Under the pieces are notes generated by a model. It ran no database searches, had not been told where the DNA came from, and saw nothing but the letters and a program-made list of their open reading frames with translations. Of a stretch of DNA of 64,000 nt, positions 43,403 to 52,367 are shown in pieces (positions within the stretch are counted from its first letter, which is position 1; each line of letters starts with the position of its first letter). The DNA lies in assembly GCA_016710465.1 (NCBI GenBank), contig JADJVS010000016.1:1-64000 (forward strand), in the 5' to 3' direction. Origin of the DNA: Sulfuritalea sp. (GTDB lineage Bacteria > Pseudomonadota > Gammaproteobacteria > Burkholderiales > Rhodocyclaceae). The position numbers were made by a program, and so were the translations under genes.

Positions 43403-43546
43403 ATCTGTCTCCTGTCATCCCCCTGCCAGGGGATTGCGTTGTTCTCGTCTAGCGAGTTTCGGCAATCAGGAGAAAAGACGTGAATCGCCGGGTCTGGACT
43501 TGAACCGCCCGGTCAGGAAACTATCCAAATAGTCTGGCGATTTCGC

Positions 43547-44419
43547 TCACAGCAGTTCTTCACTGCCCGGTGGCGGTTCGAACAGGTTGACCGCACGGCG
43601 GTAGTCCGTGGGGGTGATGCCCAAATGGGCGCGGAAAAACCGTGCGAAATGACTAGGTTCCGAAAATCCGAGATCGTGCGCAATGTCACCTACCGCCTCG
43701 CGCCCCTGTGTCAGGCGCTTAACGGCCGTCTCGAATCTCAAGACATTCGCATAGACCTGCGGCGTAACCTGCGTGTGACGCTGGAAGAGTGTGAAGAAGT
43801 GTGCCCGCGACAGGCCCGTCTTCTGGGCCAAGGCGTCAATATCGAATTCGCGCGCCACATCCTGCTTCATCAGGGCAATCGCTTGGCGGATGCGTGGATC
43901 CATGGACGCCGGTGGCCGGCTTTTGAGCAGGCTTGACAGGTCCCGCCATCCTGAGCATTTCTCGATCACCTCGATGATCAACTCAAACAGCAGATGCTCA
44001 AGCCGCCTTGGCGAAACCTCATCGGCCCACCAGAGCTCAAGCACAAACTCTTCCACGTTCTTGCGCGTTGCCGATTTGAGCGGTACGGTGGTCTGGGGAA
44101 AGAACCGGGGGTGCCCCGACAATGCAAGGGAACGCTGGATCTCGGCCAGCCAGGCGGGTTCGATGTACAGCGCCAGAATCAGCGTGCGCTCGTTCGGTTT
44201 GGTGTGCTCATAGGAATGATGTTCCCACGCGTTCACCAAGACCGCCAGGTCGTCGGTTAGCGGGGCGTGCTCCCCTCGAACGCGAAAAGCACTGTCTGCC
44301 CCGCCCGCCTTGATGAGAATATGGCAGTGATGATGGGCATGGCCAACCAATGGCGCGTTCATGTCGAGTAAAGCGACACGCCCAAACCGTCCCTGGAAGA
44401 TCTTGACCGCAGAAGACAC
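43547..44419 (-). CDS. AraC-family transcriptional regulator
   Basis: A 290-residue regulator. The C-terminal helix-turn-helix pair is FDIDALAQKTGLSRAHFFTL and VGDIAHDLGFSEPSHFARFF; the N-terminus is a cupin sensor domain (VGHAHHHCHILIKAGG). It is upstream of hmfA on the same strand, separated by 144 bases, and is the only regulator of the minus-strand block, so it likely controls the hmf-liv genes. No intact TTG/TATAAT pair was clear in the gap. Confidence 0.87.
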   Translation of the reverse strand: MSSAVKIFQGRFGRVALLDMNAPLVGHAHHHCHILIKAGGADSAFRVRGEHAPLTDDLAVLVNAWEHHSYEHTKPNERTLILALYIEPAWLAEIQRSLALSGHPRFFPQTTVPLKSATRKNVEEFVLELWWADEVSPRRLEHLLFELIIEVIEKCSGWRDLSSLLKSRPPASMDPRIRQAIALMKQDVAREFDIDALAQKTGLSRAHFFTLFQRHTQVTPQVYANVLRFETAVKRLTQGREAVGDIAHDLGFSEPSHFARFFRAHLGITPTDYRRAVNLFEPPPGSEELL

Positions 44420-44837
44420 GTTAGAAATAGGTTATCAGACAAACCATCATAGGATAGCCGGTAGTCGCGTCCGGCGACAAGTTGGAATTACGATGCCGGC
44501 TGCGGTCCAGCAATATGAGTTCGCGCACTCATCTTGGAGCTTCTCTGGATCCAACGGCAACTAATTGCCTCATCGCCTACCGATTCGGATCGGCAATTCA
44601 ATGTCCGTTACGGCCGAGATGCTGGAATTGGGTCAAGGGCAAGTTACGAAACGCTGCGGTCGCTCGGGTGGCCAGTTTGTGATCGCATTGTGCGGCAGTT
44701 CATGGCCGAACGTGCGAGTCCGCGAACGGCAGCTTTGTAGAAGCGAAACTTGGAAAAGCTGGTTATCCCGTGCGGCCGCTTCGGAGAAACTCGACGGTCG
44801 GGATTGGGCACTTAGCAGCCCAATTCAAAACACAAAA
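44420..44837. other. Gene-free stretch
   Basis: 418 bases between the AraC gene and the trpB2 terminator. Several short frames are present on both strands, but none has a good start site, length or recognisable product. Base composition is between that of the hmf block and the GC-rich flank, so it may hold the right edge of a transferred block. No terminal repeats, tRNA or integrase seen. Confidence 0.6.
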
Positions 44838-44863
44838 AGAAAGGGAGCTTGCGCTCCCTTTCT
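44838..44863 (-). terminator. Intrinsic terminator of trpB2
   Basis: An 11-base stem, AGAAAGGGAGC / GCTCCCTTTCT with TTGC loop, lies 20 bases after the trpB2 stop. On the minus strand the stem is followed by T-rich TTTTG, as expected for that direction. Confidence 0.75.
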
Positions 44864-44883
44864 CGTTTGCCTTTCAGCGAAGA

Positions 44884-46266
44884 TCAGGCGGCCTTCGGCG
44901 GCCAGTCGAAGTTCGGCAGGCTCTTCAGCGATGCCTGAAGATCGGCATCGGAGTAGGCGAAGTCCTGCATCTTGCCGGAGAAGTAGTTCTCGTAGGCGGC
45001 CATGTCGAAATGGCCGTGGCCAGAGAGGTTGAAAAACAGCGTCTTCGGCTCGCCGCTGGCCTTGCAGCGCAGCGCTTCGTCGATGCAGGCGCGGATGCCG
45101 TGGGCCGATTCGGGGGCCGGGATGATGCCTTCGGCGCGCGCGAACATGACACCGGCTTCGAAGGTGGCGGTCTGCGGCACCGCCACCGCCTCGATCAGCT
45201 TCTCGTGGTAGAGCTGCGAGATCAGCGGGCTGTCGCCGTGGTAGCGCAGGCCGCCGGCATGGATGCCGGGGGGCATGAAGTCATGGCCGAGCGTGTACAT
45301 CTTCATCATCGGCGTGAAGCCGGACGCATCGCCGAAGTCGTAGGCATACACGCCTTTGGTCAGCGTCGGGCAGGACTCGGGCTCGACCGCGACCATGCGG
45401 ATCTTCTGCGCGCGCTTGTCGCCCGCCGCGGCGTCGCCGAGGAAGGGGAACACCGCGCCGGCGAAGTTGCAGCCGCCGCCGCAGGGCGCGAACATCATGT
45501 CCGGGTATTCGCCGAACTTTTCAAACTGCTTCTTGGCCTCCAGTCCGATGATGGTCTGGTGCAGCAACACATGGTTGAGCACCGAGCCCAGAGCGTACTT
45601 GCTGCCGGGGTTGCTCACCACCGCCTCGATCGCCTCGGAAATCGCGATGCCCAGGCTGCCCTGGTTGTCCGGATCGGCGGCGAGGATGTCGCGGCCGGTC
45701 TTGGTGCGCTCGGACGGGCTGGCCACGACGTCGCCGCCCCAGGTCTGCATCATCAGGCGGCGATAGGGCTTCTGGTTGTAGCTGACCTTGACCATGAAGA
45801 CTTCGACCGGGAGGCCGAAGATCTGGCCGGCAAAGGACAGCGAGGAACCCCACTGCCCGGCGCCGGTTTCGGTGACCAGGCGCTTGGTGCCGGCGATCTT
45901 GTTCAGATAGGCCTGCGGCACGGCGGAGTTGGGCTTGTGCGAACCGGCCGGGGAGACGCCTTCGTATTTGTAGAAAATCTTGGCCGGGGTGCCCAGCATC
46001 TGCTCCAGGCGCGTGGCGCGGCACAGCGGGCTCGGGCGCCACAGCGCGTAGATCTGGCGCACTTCCTCGGGAATCGCGATCCAGCGCTCGGCCGACATTT
46101 CCTGCTCCAGCACCGGGCCCGGGAAAATCGCCAGCATCTTGTCCGGGGTCACCGGATTGCCATCGCCGCCAAGGGGCGGCAAGGGCGGCGTCTTCAAGTC
46201 GGCGACGATGTTGTACCAGTGCGTCGGGATTTCGCTTTGGTCAAGAACGATGCGGGTTTGATTCAT
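44884..46266 (-). CDS. Tryptophan synthase beta chain-like enzyme, TrpB2 type
   Basis: A 460-residue PLP enzyme starting at ATG 46266 after AAGGAG. The PLP lysine is in SPAGSHKPNSA, near residue 108; the phosphate-binding loop is in APCGGGCNFAGAVFPF, and ETGAGQWGSSL matches the family's active-site ETGAGQ. The length and the HKPN motif place it in the TrpB2 group, which often stands alone without trpA. It may make tryptophan from indole and serine or rescue indole. Promoter and operator-like sequence lie in the divergent gap with xdhC. Confidence 0.86.
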   Translation of the reverse strand: MNQTRIVLDQSEIPTHWYNIVADLKTPPLPPLGGDGNPVTPDKMLAIFPGPVLEQEMSAERWIAIPEEVRQIYALWRPSPLCRATRLEQMLGTPAKIFYKYEGVSPAGSHKPNSAVPQAYLNKIAGTKRLVTETGAGQWGSSLSFAGQIFGLPVEVFMVKVSYNQKPYRRLMMQTWGGDVVASPSERTKTGRDILAADPDNQGSLGIAISEAIEAVVSNPGSKYALGSVLNHVLLHQTIIGLEAKKQFEKFGEYPDMMFAPCGGGCNFAGAVFPFLGDAAAGDKRAQKIRMVAVEPESCPTLTKGVYAYDFGDASGFTPMMKMYTLGHDFMPPGIHAGGLRYHGDSPLISQLYHEKLIEAVAVPQTATFEAGVMFARAEGIIPAPESAHGIRACIDEALRCKASGEPKTLFFNLSGHGHFDMAAYENYFSGKMQDFAYSDADLQASLKSLPNFDWPPKAA

Positions 46267-46398
46267 GAATGGTCTCCTTGAATTATGTCGTGGGCAGTCT
46301 AACCTGCAATGCCTGCTACGCTTCAATCCTGGATCAGGGATGGGTCGAAGGCGTATGGCGTACCGCGCGGTGCCTTCGTTCGGCAAGTCCAATACCGG

Positions 46399-46423
46399 AT
46401 ACGGTATACTGTATGCATTGACG
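46399..46423. promoter_or_regulatory. Candidate operator GGTATACTGTATGCATTGACG
   Basis: The divergent gap between trpB2 and xdhC contains TACGGTATACTGTATGCATT. It shares ATACTGTAT-R-CATT with the gap before the reductase at 25400 (there on the other strand). Both are next to catabolic or redox genes, suggesting one shared repressor. Confidence 0.4.
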
Positions 46424-46511
46424 CGCCGCAATGTCAATCCCTTGGGAATGGTTTTTTTGTGACGTGGCGCATGTGAGAATTCTTCAGCTCTGAAACACAC
46501 GGAACACAAAC

Positions 46512-46835
46512 ATGCCGAGCAACGACGATTCACTGTTTGAAGTCCTGCGGCAATGGCGCGCGGCGGGAAAGCCGGCGGCGCTCGCCACCGTGGTCAGCAC
46601 CTGGGGTTCCTCGCCCCGACCCGAGGGCAGTCATCTGGTGGTCGATGCCGACGGACTTTTTGTTGGCTCGGTGTCGGGCGGTTGCATCGAGGGAGCGGTG
46701 ATCGAGGCGGCGCAAGAGGTGATGCAAAGCCGCCAGCCCCGACTTCTCGAATTCGGCGTCAGTGACGAGCAGGCCTGGCAGGTGGGTCTGGCCTGCGGCG
46801 GTCGGGTGCAGGTGTTCGTGGAGCCGGTGGAATGA
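46512..46835 (+). CDS. XdhC/CoxI-family N-terminal domain protein
   Basis: A 107-residue protein equal to the N-terminal half of XdhC: AALATVVSTWGSSPRPEGSH and FVGSVSGGCIEGAVIEAAQE, including the conserved SGGCIE cysteine. XdhC proteins bind molybdenum cofactor, help its sulfuration and insert it into xanthine-dehydrogenase-family enzymes. It overlaps the C-terminal half gene by four bases, so XdhC is made as two polypeptides here. Confidence 0.83.
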   Translation: MPSNDDSLFEVLRQWRAAGKPAALATVVSTWGSSPRPEGSHLVVDADGLFVGSVSGGCIEGAVIEAAQEVMQSRQPRLLEFGVSDEQAWQVGLACGGRVQVFVEPVE

Positions 46836-47525
46836 AGGCCGCGACGCTGGCGCGCATTGCCGAGGCCCAGGTAGCTCGGCGCGCACTTGTGGTCGTCACG
46901 CGCCTGGGCGATGGCGCGCAGTGCATGGTGGATGCCGCCGGATGCAGCGGAGAACTTTCCCTGGCGCCCGCACAACTGGCCGAGGCGGCATCCCTGCTGC
47001 AGTCCGGACGCAGCGGAGCCCTGGAAACCCTGCCCGGCAGCTTTGCCCGCGCCTACGTGCCGTCGCCACGCCTGCTGATCGTTGGTGCCGTGCATATCGC
47101 CCAGGCCCTGGCGGGCATGGCGGCCACGGCAGGCTACGAAGTCACCGTGATCGATCCGCGCGGCGCCTTTGCTTCGCCGGAGCGCTTTCCGGGCGTGACA
47201 CTCTGTGACGAATGGCCGGATGAGGCGCTGGCCCGGCTCGGGCTCGACGCGGCCACGGCACTCGTCGCGCTCGCACGATCCCAAGCTCGACGATCCGGCG
47301 CTCGAACTGGCCCTGCCGAGCAAATTGTTCTACATCGGTGCGCTGGGCAGCCGGCGCACCCACGAGAAGCGCGTACAGCGCCTCAAGGAGGCTGGCCTGG
47401 GCGACTACATCGCGCGCATCCATTCGCCGATCGGCCTCGATCTCGGCGGCCGCGCGCCGGCCGAAATTGCCGTGTCGATACTGGCCGAGATCATCCGCGT
47501 CCGCTATCAGGGCGCCGCCGCGTGA
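46832..47525 (+). pseudogene. XdhC C-terminal (Rossmann) domain protein, one frame break
   Basis: Begins at ATG 46832 with ATLARIAEAQVARRALVVVT; the Rossmann segment is RLLIVGAVHIAQALAGMAA, then YEVTVIDPRGAFASPERFPG. Near 47275 the frame shifts, continuing as DPKLDDPALELALPSKLFYI and GALGSRRTHEKRVQRLKEAG to the stop at 47523-47525. The combined protein of about 230 residues is a normal XdhC C-domain. A lost base or two in a run of GC is the likely cause. It is the partner of the preceding gene. Confidence 0.75.
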
Positions 47526-49141
47526 TCTTCGGCGAATTTCCCGTCGCCGAGGCCGACGGCCTGCTGCTGGCGCACAGCCTGCGGCTGCCGGACGGAATTT
47601 TCAGGAAGGGCCGCCGTCTCACCAGCGCCGACTCCCTGGCATTGGCCGCCGCCGGCCACGCCACGATCCACGGCGCGCGCCTGGCCGCCGACGACCTGGA
47701 CGAGGACGCCGCCGCCGCCGCCCTTGCCGCCGCGCTGCAAGGCGTGGGCATCGTCGCCCGCCGCGCCTACACCGGGCGCTGCAACCTGCACGCGACGCAG
47801 CGCGGCCTGTTTGCGGTTGATGCAAATTTCATCGACCGGATCAATGCCATCGACGAGGCGGTCACCGTCGCCACGCTGGCGCCGCTCTCGGCGGTGCGCG
47901 CCGGGGCGGTGGTGGCCACAGTGAAAATCATTCCGCTGGGGGTGGCCGGCACGGTCATCGAAAAGTGCATCGCCGCCGCGGGGCAGGGCGCGGCGCTCGG
48001 CCTGCTTCCCTTCGCCGAGAAACGCGCCGCGCTGATCGTGAGCGAGCAGCCCGGCGATCCGCACAAGAACTACGTCACCGCCGTGACCAGCAGCCGCCGC
48101 CGCATCGAGGAGCTCGGCAGTCATCTCGGCCTGGTGCAGCGCTGCGCCCATCGCCGCGAGGACGTGGCAGGCGCGCTGCGCGAGAGCCTTGCCGCCGGCT
48201 GCGACCTGCTGATGATCTCCGGCGCAACCGTGCCCAAGGACCGGGCCGACACCATACCCTCGGCCATCGTCGCCGCCGGCGGCGAGATTCTCCACTTCGG
48301 CATGCCGGTGGAGCCGGGCAACATGCTGCTGCTGGCCCGCATCGGCGAGGTGCCGGTGATCATCCTGCCGGGCTGCGCGCGCTCGCGGCGCACGAATGGC
48401 CTGGACTGGGTGCTGCAACGCCTGCTCGCCGGTTTGCCGATGGGCAGCGCCGAGATCAAGGCGATGGGTGTCGGCGGCCTGATCCGCAGCGCGCCGGAAG
48501 CCGGGGAGGATGCGGATGCGGTGGAACCGGCGCCGCCGCGAGTGGCCTCGGGCCGTCGCGTTGCCGCGCTGGTGCTGGCGGCGGGCAGCAGCCGGCGCAT
48601 GGCCGGCGACAACAAGCTGCTGCAGCCGGTGGCCGGCGTGCCCATGGTGCGGCGCGCGGCGAACGCGGCGCTGGCCTCGCGCGCGATGGCCGTGGTCGCC
48701 GTCACCGGCTTCGCCGCCGATGCGGTGAAAGCGGCACTGTCCGGGCTGGACATTGAATTCGCGCACAATCCGGAACATGAAAGCGGCATGGCCTCGTCGC
48801 TGCGTGCCGGCCTGCGGGCGTTGCCGGCCGACACCGATGCCGTGGTGGTGGTGCTGGGTGACATGCCCCTGGTCAGCGCCGCCCACATCGACCGCCTGAT
48901 TGCCGCCTTCGATCCGGCGCGCGGCAACATCGTGGTGCCGATGAAGGATGGCCGACGCGGCAATCCCATCCTCTGGCCGCGCGATCTGGTCGCGGAAATG
49001 CAGCAGGTGCAGGGCGATGTCGGCGCGCGCGGGCTGTTGCAGCTTCATGCGGATCGCATCGATGCCGTGCCCTGCGAGGACGATGCCATCTTCGCCGACG
49101 TCGATACGCCCGACGCCTTGCGCGCACTGGAATTGCGATGA
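47522..49141 (+). CDS. Molybdopterin-binding (MoeA-like) / MobA-like cytidylyltransferase fusion
   Basis: A 539-residue fusion starting at GTG 47522 (GTGA overlap). Residues 1-340 resemble a MoeA/MogA-type molybdopterin-binding domain (LLMISGATVPKDRADTIPSA, EPGNMLLLARIGEVPVIILP). Residues from about 345 are a nucleotidyltransferase of the MobA/MocA type (VAALVLAAGSSRRMAGDNKL, VVVVLGDMPLVSAAHIDRL, DVDTPDAL). Such proteins attach CMP to molybdopterin, the cofactor form used by molybdenum hydroxylases such as the one at 39-43 kb. Cytoplasmic; frame intact. Confidence 0.82.
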   Translation: MIFGEFPVAEADGLLLAHSLRLPDGIFRKGRRLTSADSLALAAAGHATIHGARLAADDLDEDAAAAALAAALQGVGIVARRAYTGRCNLHATQRGLFAVDANFIDRINAIDEAVTVATLAPLSAVRAGAVVATVKIIPLGVAGTVIEKCIAAAGQGAALGLLPFAEKRAALIVSEQPGDPHKNYVTAVTSSRRRIEELGSHLGLVQRCAHRREDVAGALRESLAAGCDLLMISGATVPKDRADTIPSAIVAAGGEILHFGMPVEPGNMLLLARIGEVPVIILPGCARSRRTNGLDWVLQRLLAGLPMGSAEIKAMGVGGLIRSAPEAGEDADAVEPAPPRVASGRRVAALVLAAGSSRRMAGDNKLLQPVAGVPMVRRAANAALASRAMAVVAVTGFAADAVKAALSGLDIEFAHNPEHESGMASSLRAGLRALPADTDAVVVVLGDMPLVSAAHIDRLIAAFDPARGNIVVPMKDGRRGNPILWPRDLVAEMQQVQGDVGARGLLQLHADRIDAVPCEDDAIFADVDTPDALRALELR

Positions 49142-50229
49142 CGCCATCCGCCGGCCTGCGCGCCGAGTTTCCGCTGCTGGTGGCCAACCCCGGCCTGCAT
49201 TACCTGGACAGCGCGGCCACGGCGCAGATCCACCGCTCGGCGCTCGACGCGGTGATTCGCTACGAATCCGGCAGCCGCGCCAATGTGCTGCGCGGCAGCC
49301 ATCGCCTTGCCGAGGCGGCGGACCGGGCCTACGATGCGGCGCGGGCGAGCGTGGCGCGCTTCCTCAATGCGCCATCGGCCGACGAAATCGTATTCACCTC
49401 CGGCGCCACGGCGGCGCTGAACCTCGTCGCCCATGCCTTCGGCGCCACGCTGCGGCCGGGCGATCGCGTGCTGGTCTCGCAGGCCGAGCACCACAGCAAT
49501 TTCGTGCCCTGGCAGATGCTGCGCGAGCGGGCCGGGATCGTCCTCGACCTGCTGCCGGTCATGGCGTCCGGCGAACTCGATCTCGCCGCCCTGCCGCGCC
49601 TGCTGACGCCGCGCACCCGCCTGGTCGCCGTGACGCAGTGTTCGAACGTCACCGGCGCCTGGACCGATGTCGCGGCCGTCGTTGCCGCGGCGCGCGCGGT
49701 CGGTGCACATGTCCTGCTCGACGGCGCGCAGGCGGTGCAGCACGTTTCCTCGGCGGCGGCGGCATGATCGATGAAGTCACGATCGAGGCCTCGTCGTGGG
49801 CGGCATCGCCACGGCGCTTCGAAGCCGGCACGCCGCCGATCGCCCAGGCGGTGGGGCTCGCCGCCGCGCTGGACTGGATGCGCGGCATCGACTGGCCGGG
49901 CATCCGCGAGCGCGAGGAGCGCCTGTGCGCCGAGCTCATCGCGGGCCTGCTGGCGGTTCCCGGCTTGCGCCTGCTCGGCCCGTCGGCGTCGGCGCGGCGC
50001 GCGCCGATTGTCTCCTCGACCTCGCCGGCCTGCATCCGCACGACATCTGCCAGGTGCTCGACCACCACGGGCTCGCCCCTGCGCGGCGGCCACCACTGCG
50101 CCCAGCCCCTGCTCGCCGCGCTCGGCGTCGATGCCTGCACGCGCGCCAGCCTGGCGCTGGCACAACGACGAGGCCGACATCGCCGCCCTGATCGAGGGCG
50201 TGGCGGTGGCGGCAAGGACCCTGGCATGA
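49138..50229 (+). pseudogene. Cysteine desulfurase (SufS/Csd-type), internal deletion and frame breaks
   Basis: Starts at ATG 49138 in the previous stop. LHYLDSAATAQIHRSALDAV, VFTSGATAALNLVAHAFGA, AEHHSNFVPWQMLRERAG and VLLDGAQAVQH are typical of class V desulfurases. The sequence then jumps near 49757 to FLGGGGMIDEV in a different frame, so about 40 residues that normally contain the PLP lysine (SGHK) are absent. Further breaks lie near 50,005, 50,070 and 50,160; the catalytic-cysteine region LRGGHHCAQPLLAALGVDAC survives. The end is DEADIAALIEGVAVAARTLA. A sulfur donor for Fe-S or molybdenum sulfuration fits the context. Confidence 0.72.
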
Positions 50230-50660
50230 GCGAGGGTCTCGATCTCTATCAGGAGGCCATCAAGCAGATGGCTGCAGCCGCGCACGGTCACGGGCAACTG
50301 GCATCGCCGGATGGCGAGGCGAAGCTCAACAATCCCCTTTGCGGCGATCGCGTTTACATGCAGGTGGCCCTGCAGGACGGACGCATATCGGCGATCGCTC
50401 ACCAGACCCGGGGCTGCCTGCTGTGCCGGGCGGCGGCCTCGCTGCTCGGCGCCCGCGCCGCCGGCCTGAACGCGACGGAACTCGATGCGGCCACGCAGAC
50501 GCTCGAAGCGATGCTGAAGGATCCGGCCACAGCGTCGGCGGACTGGCCCGAGCTGGCGATGTTCCGTCCCGCCTGGGCCTACCCCAGCCGTCACAAGTGC
50601 GCGCTGTTGCCGTTTCATGCCTTGCAGGCGGCGCTGCGCGCGGCGGATGCGGCGCAATGA
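50226..50660 (+). CDS. SufU/IscU-like Fe-S scaffold protein
   Basis: A 144-residue NifU/IscU-family protein. NPLCGDRVYMQVALQDGRIS with TRGCLLCRAAASLLGAR and SRHKCALLPF supplies the three conserved cysteines. It starts at ATG 50226 inside the desulfurase end. SufS-SufU pairs assemble or donate sulfur. It overlaps the next gene by four bases. Confidence 0.8.
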   Translation: MSEGLDLYQEAIKQMAAAAHGHGQLASPDGEAKLNNPLCGDRVYMQVALQDGRISAIAHQTRGCLLCRAAASLLGARAAGLNATELDAATQTLEAMLKDPATASADWPELAMFRPAWAYPSRHKCALLPFHALQAALRAADAAQ

Positions 50661-51256
50661 ACACTGAACACTCTGCGGAAGGACCGGCCATGTCGGCTAG
50701 CGACGAACGAAAACTGCTGCACACCCGCACCATCACCTGCCAGGCCTTCCGCCTGGCCGATGGCGCGCTGGAAATCGAGGCCACGGTGACCGACCTCAAG
50801 GGCCAGGAAGTGCCCTTCCGCTCGCGGCCGCCGGTGCGCGAGGGCGAATACATGCACACCATGACGCTGTCGCTGGTGATGGACCCCGAAGACCGCATCC
50901 GCGACGTCAGGGCGAAAACCAGCATCGCGCCCTGGCCGATGTGCGGCGGCGTCGATGAGGCCTATCGCAAGCTGATCGGCCTGCGCATCGGCGGTGGCTT
51001 TTCCCAGGCCGTGAAAGAGCGTCTCGGCGGCATCGAGGGCTGCACCCACCTTACCGAACTGGTCACCCAGGCGGCCAACACCTACATGCAGGCTTCATGG
51101 CCCGACCGCATCGGCGCGCAGATGGCGATCGAGCCCGATCCGCGCAACTGGTCGCCGCGCAACACGCCGCGCTTCATCAACGGCTGCCACGCCTGGCGCC
51201 AGGATGGCTCGACCATCGTCCAGGAGTATCCGGAACTGGCGCCGCCCAAGGAGTAA
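50657..51256 (+). CDS. DUF2889-family protein
   Basis: A 199-residue protein (LLHTRTITCQAFRLADGALE, VREGEYMHTMTLSLVMDPED, GCTHLTELVTQAANTYMQAS). It belongs to the DUF2889 type, of unknown function. It may start at ATG 50657 (overlapping sufU) or at ATG 50690, which has GGAAGGA before it; the second removes a weakly conserved leader. No signal peptide. Often found in proteobacterial gene groups for aromatic compounds, but the role is not established. Confidence 0.75.
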   Translation: MNTEHSAEGPAMSASDERKLLHTRTITCQAFRLADGALEIEATVTDLKGQEVPFRSRPPVREGEYMHTMTLSLVMDPEDRIRDVRAKTSIAPWPMCGGVDEAYRKLIGLRIGGGFSQAVKERLGGIEGCTHLTELVTQAANTYMQASWPDRIGAQMAIEPDPRNWSPRNTPRFINGCHAWRQDGSTIVQEYPELAPPKE

Positions 51257-51269
51257 GACAGCGGCACGC

Positions 51270-51295
51270 AAGAGTCGGCGCCGGTGATGCGGCGA
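51270..51295 (+). repeat. Copy of the dispersed AAGAGTCGGCG repeat
   Basis: AAGAGTCGGCGCCGGTGATG then CGGCGA in the 40-base gap between the convergent DUF2889 and acr3 genes. Confidence 0.5.
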
Positions 51296-51296
51296 T

Positions 51297-52367
51297 TCAG
51301 CGGCCGGTTTCGTACCAGCCCTTGCTGGCGTTGACCACTTTCACCACCAGCAGCATGACGGGAACTTCGATCAGCACGCCGACCACGGTGGCCAGCGCGG
51401 CGCCGGACTCGAAGCCGAACAGGCTGATCGCGGCGGCGACGGCGAGTTCGAAGAAATTGCTGGCGCCGATCAGTGCCGAGGGGCAGGCAACGTTGTGCTT
51501 CTCGCCGACGACGCGGTTGAGCCAGTAGGCCAGGGCTGAATTGAAGAAGACCTGGATCAGGATGGGCACGGCAAGCATCGCGATCACCAGCGGCTGCTCG
51601 ATGATCGCGTGGCCCTGGAAGGCGAACAGCAGCACCAGCGTGGCGAGCAGGGCGCTGATCGACCAGGGGCCGATCTTCTGCATCGTGGCGTCGAAGTGCG
51701 CCCGGCCTTTTTGCAGCAGCGCCTTGCGCCACCACTGCGCCAGCGCCAGCGGAATCACGATGTAGAGCACCACGGAAGTCACCAGCGTATCCCAGGGCAC
51801 GGTGATCGCCGAGATGCCCAGCAGCAGACCGACGATGGGGGCGAAGGCGATGACCATGATCGTGTCGTTCACCGCCACCTGCGACAGGGTGAACAGCGGG
51901 TCGCCATTCGACAGCCGGCTCCAGACGAAGACCATGGCGGTGCAGGGCGCGGCGGCGAGCAGGATCAGACCGGCAATGTAGCTGTCGAGCTGCTCGGCCG
52001 GCAGGTAGGGCGCGAACAGGTGGCGGATGAATATCCAGCCCAGCAACGCCATCGAGAAGGGCTTCACCAGCCAGTTCACGAACAGGGTGACGCCGATGCC
52101 TTTGACATGCTGACGGACCTCGTGCAGCGCGCCGAAATCCACCTTGACCAGCATCGGGATGATCATCACCCAGATCAGCAGGCCAACCGGGATGTTGACC
52201 CGGGCAAACTCCATGCGCCCCAATGCCTGCACGGGTGCCGGCACGAATTGCCCGAGGCCGATGCCGGCGACGATGCAAAGGAAAACCCAGACCGTCAGGT
52301 AGCGCTCGAACAGCGACATGGGCGCGCCGGTAGCCTGTTTGGCAGTGACTTCGCATTGCGCGCTCAT
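51297..52367 (-). CDS. acr3: Arsenite efflux permease, ACR3 family
   Basis: A 356-residue membrane protein with about ten hydrophobic helices. The conserved cysteine lies in AAPCTAMVFVWSRLS, and ASNFFELAVAAAISLFG carries the conserved glutamate. It exports arsenite. ATG 52367 overlaps arsC by four bases; RBS lies in arsC. Third gene of the arsR-arsC-acr3 operon. Confidence 0.92.
   Translation of the reverse strand: MSAQCEVTAKQATGAPMSLFERYLTVWVFLCIVAGIGLGQFVPAPVQALGRMEFARVNIPVGLLIWVMIIPMLVKVDFGALHEVRQHVKGIGVTLFVNWLVKPFSMALLGWIFIRHLFAPYLPAEQLDSYIAGLILLAAAPCTAMVFVWSRLSNGDPLFTLSQVAVNDTIMVIAFAPIVGLLLGISAITVPWDTLVTSVVLYIVIPLALAQWWRKALLQKGRAHFDATMQKIGPWSISALLATLVLLFAFQGHAIIEQPLVIAMLAVPILIQVFFNSALAYWLNRVVGEKHNVACPSALIGASNFFELAVAAAISLFGFESGAALATVVGVLIEVPVMLLVVKVVNASKGWYETGR

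Noticed and set aside
43403..43546. AraC operator or promoter in the hmfA upstream gap
   Set aside because: Some direct-repeat-like text is present, but nothing clear enough to call against the background.
47620..47640. Further copy of the AAGAGTCGGCG repeat in the MoeA-MobA gene
   Set aside because: Only the inner CCAGCGCCGACT matches; the flanks differ, so it was not counted.
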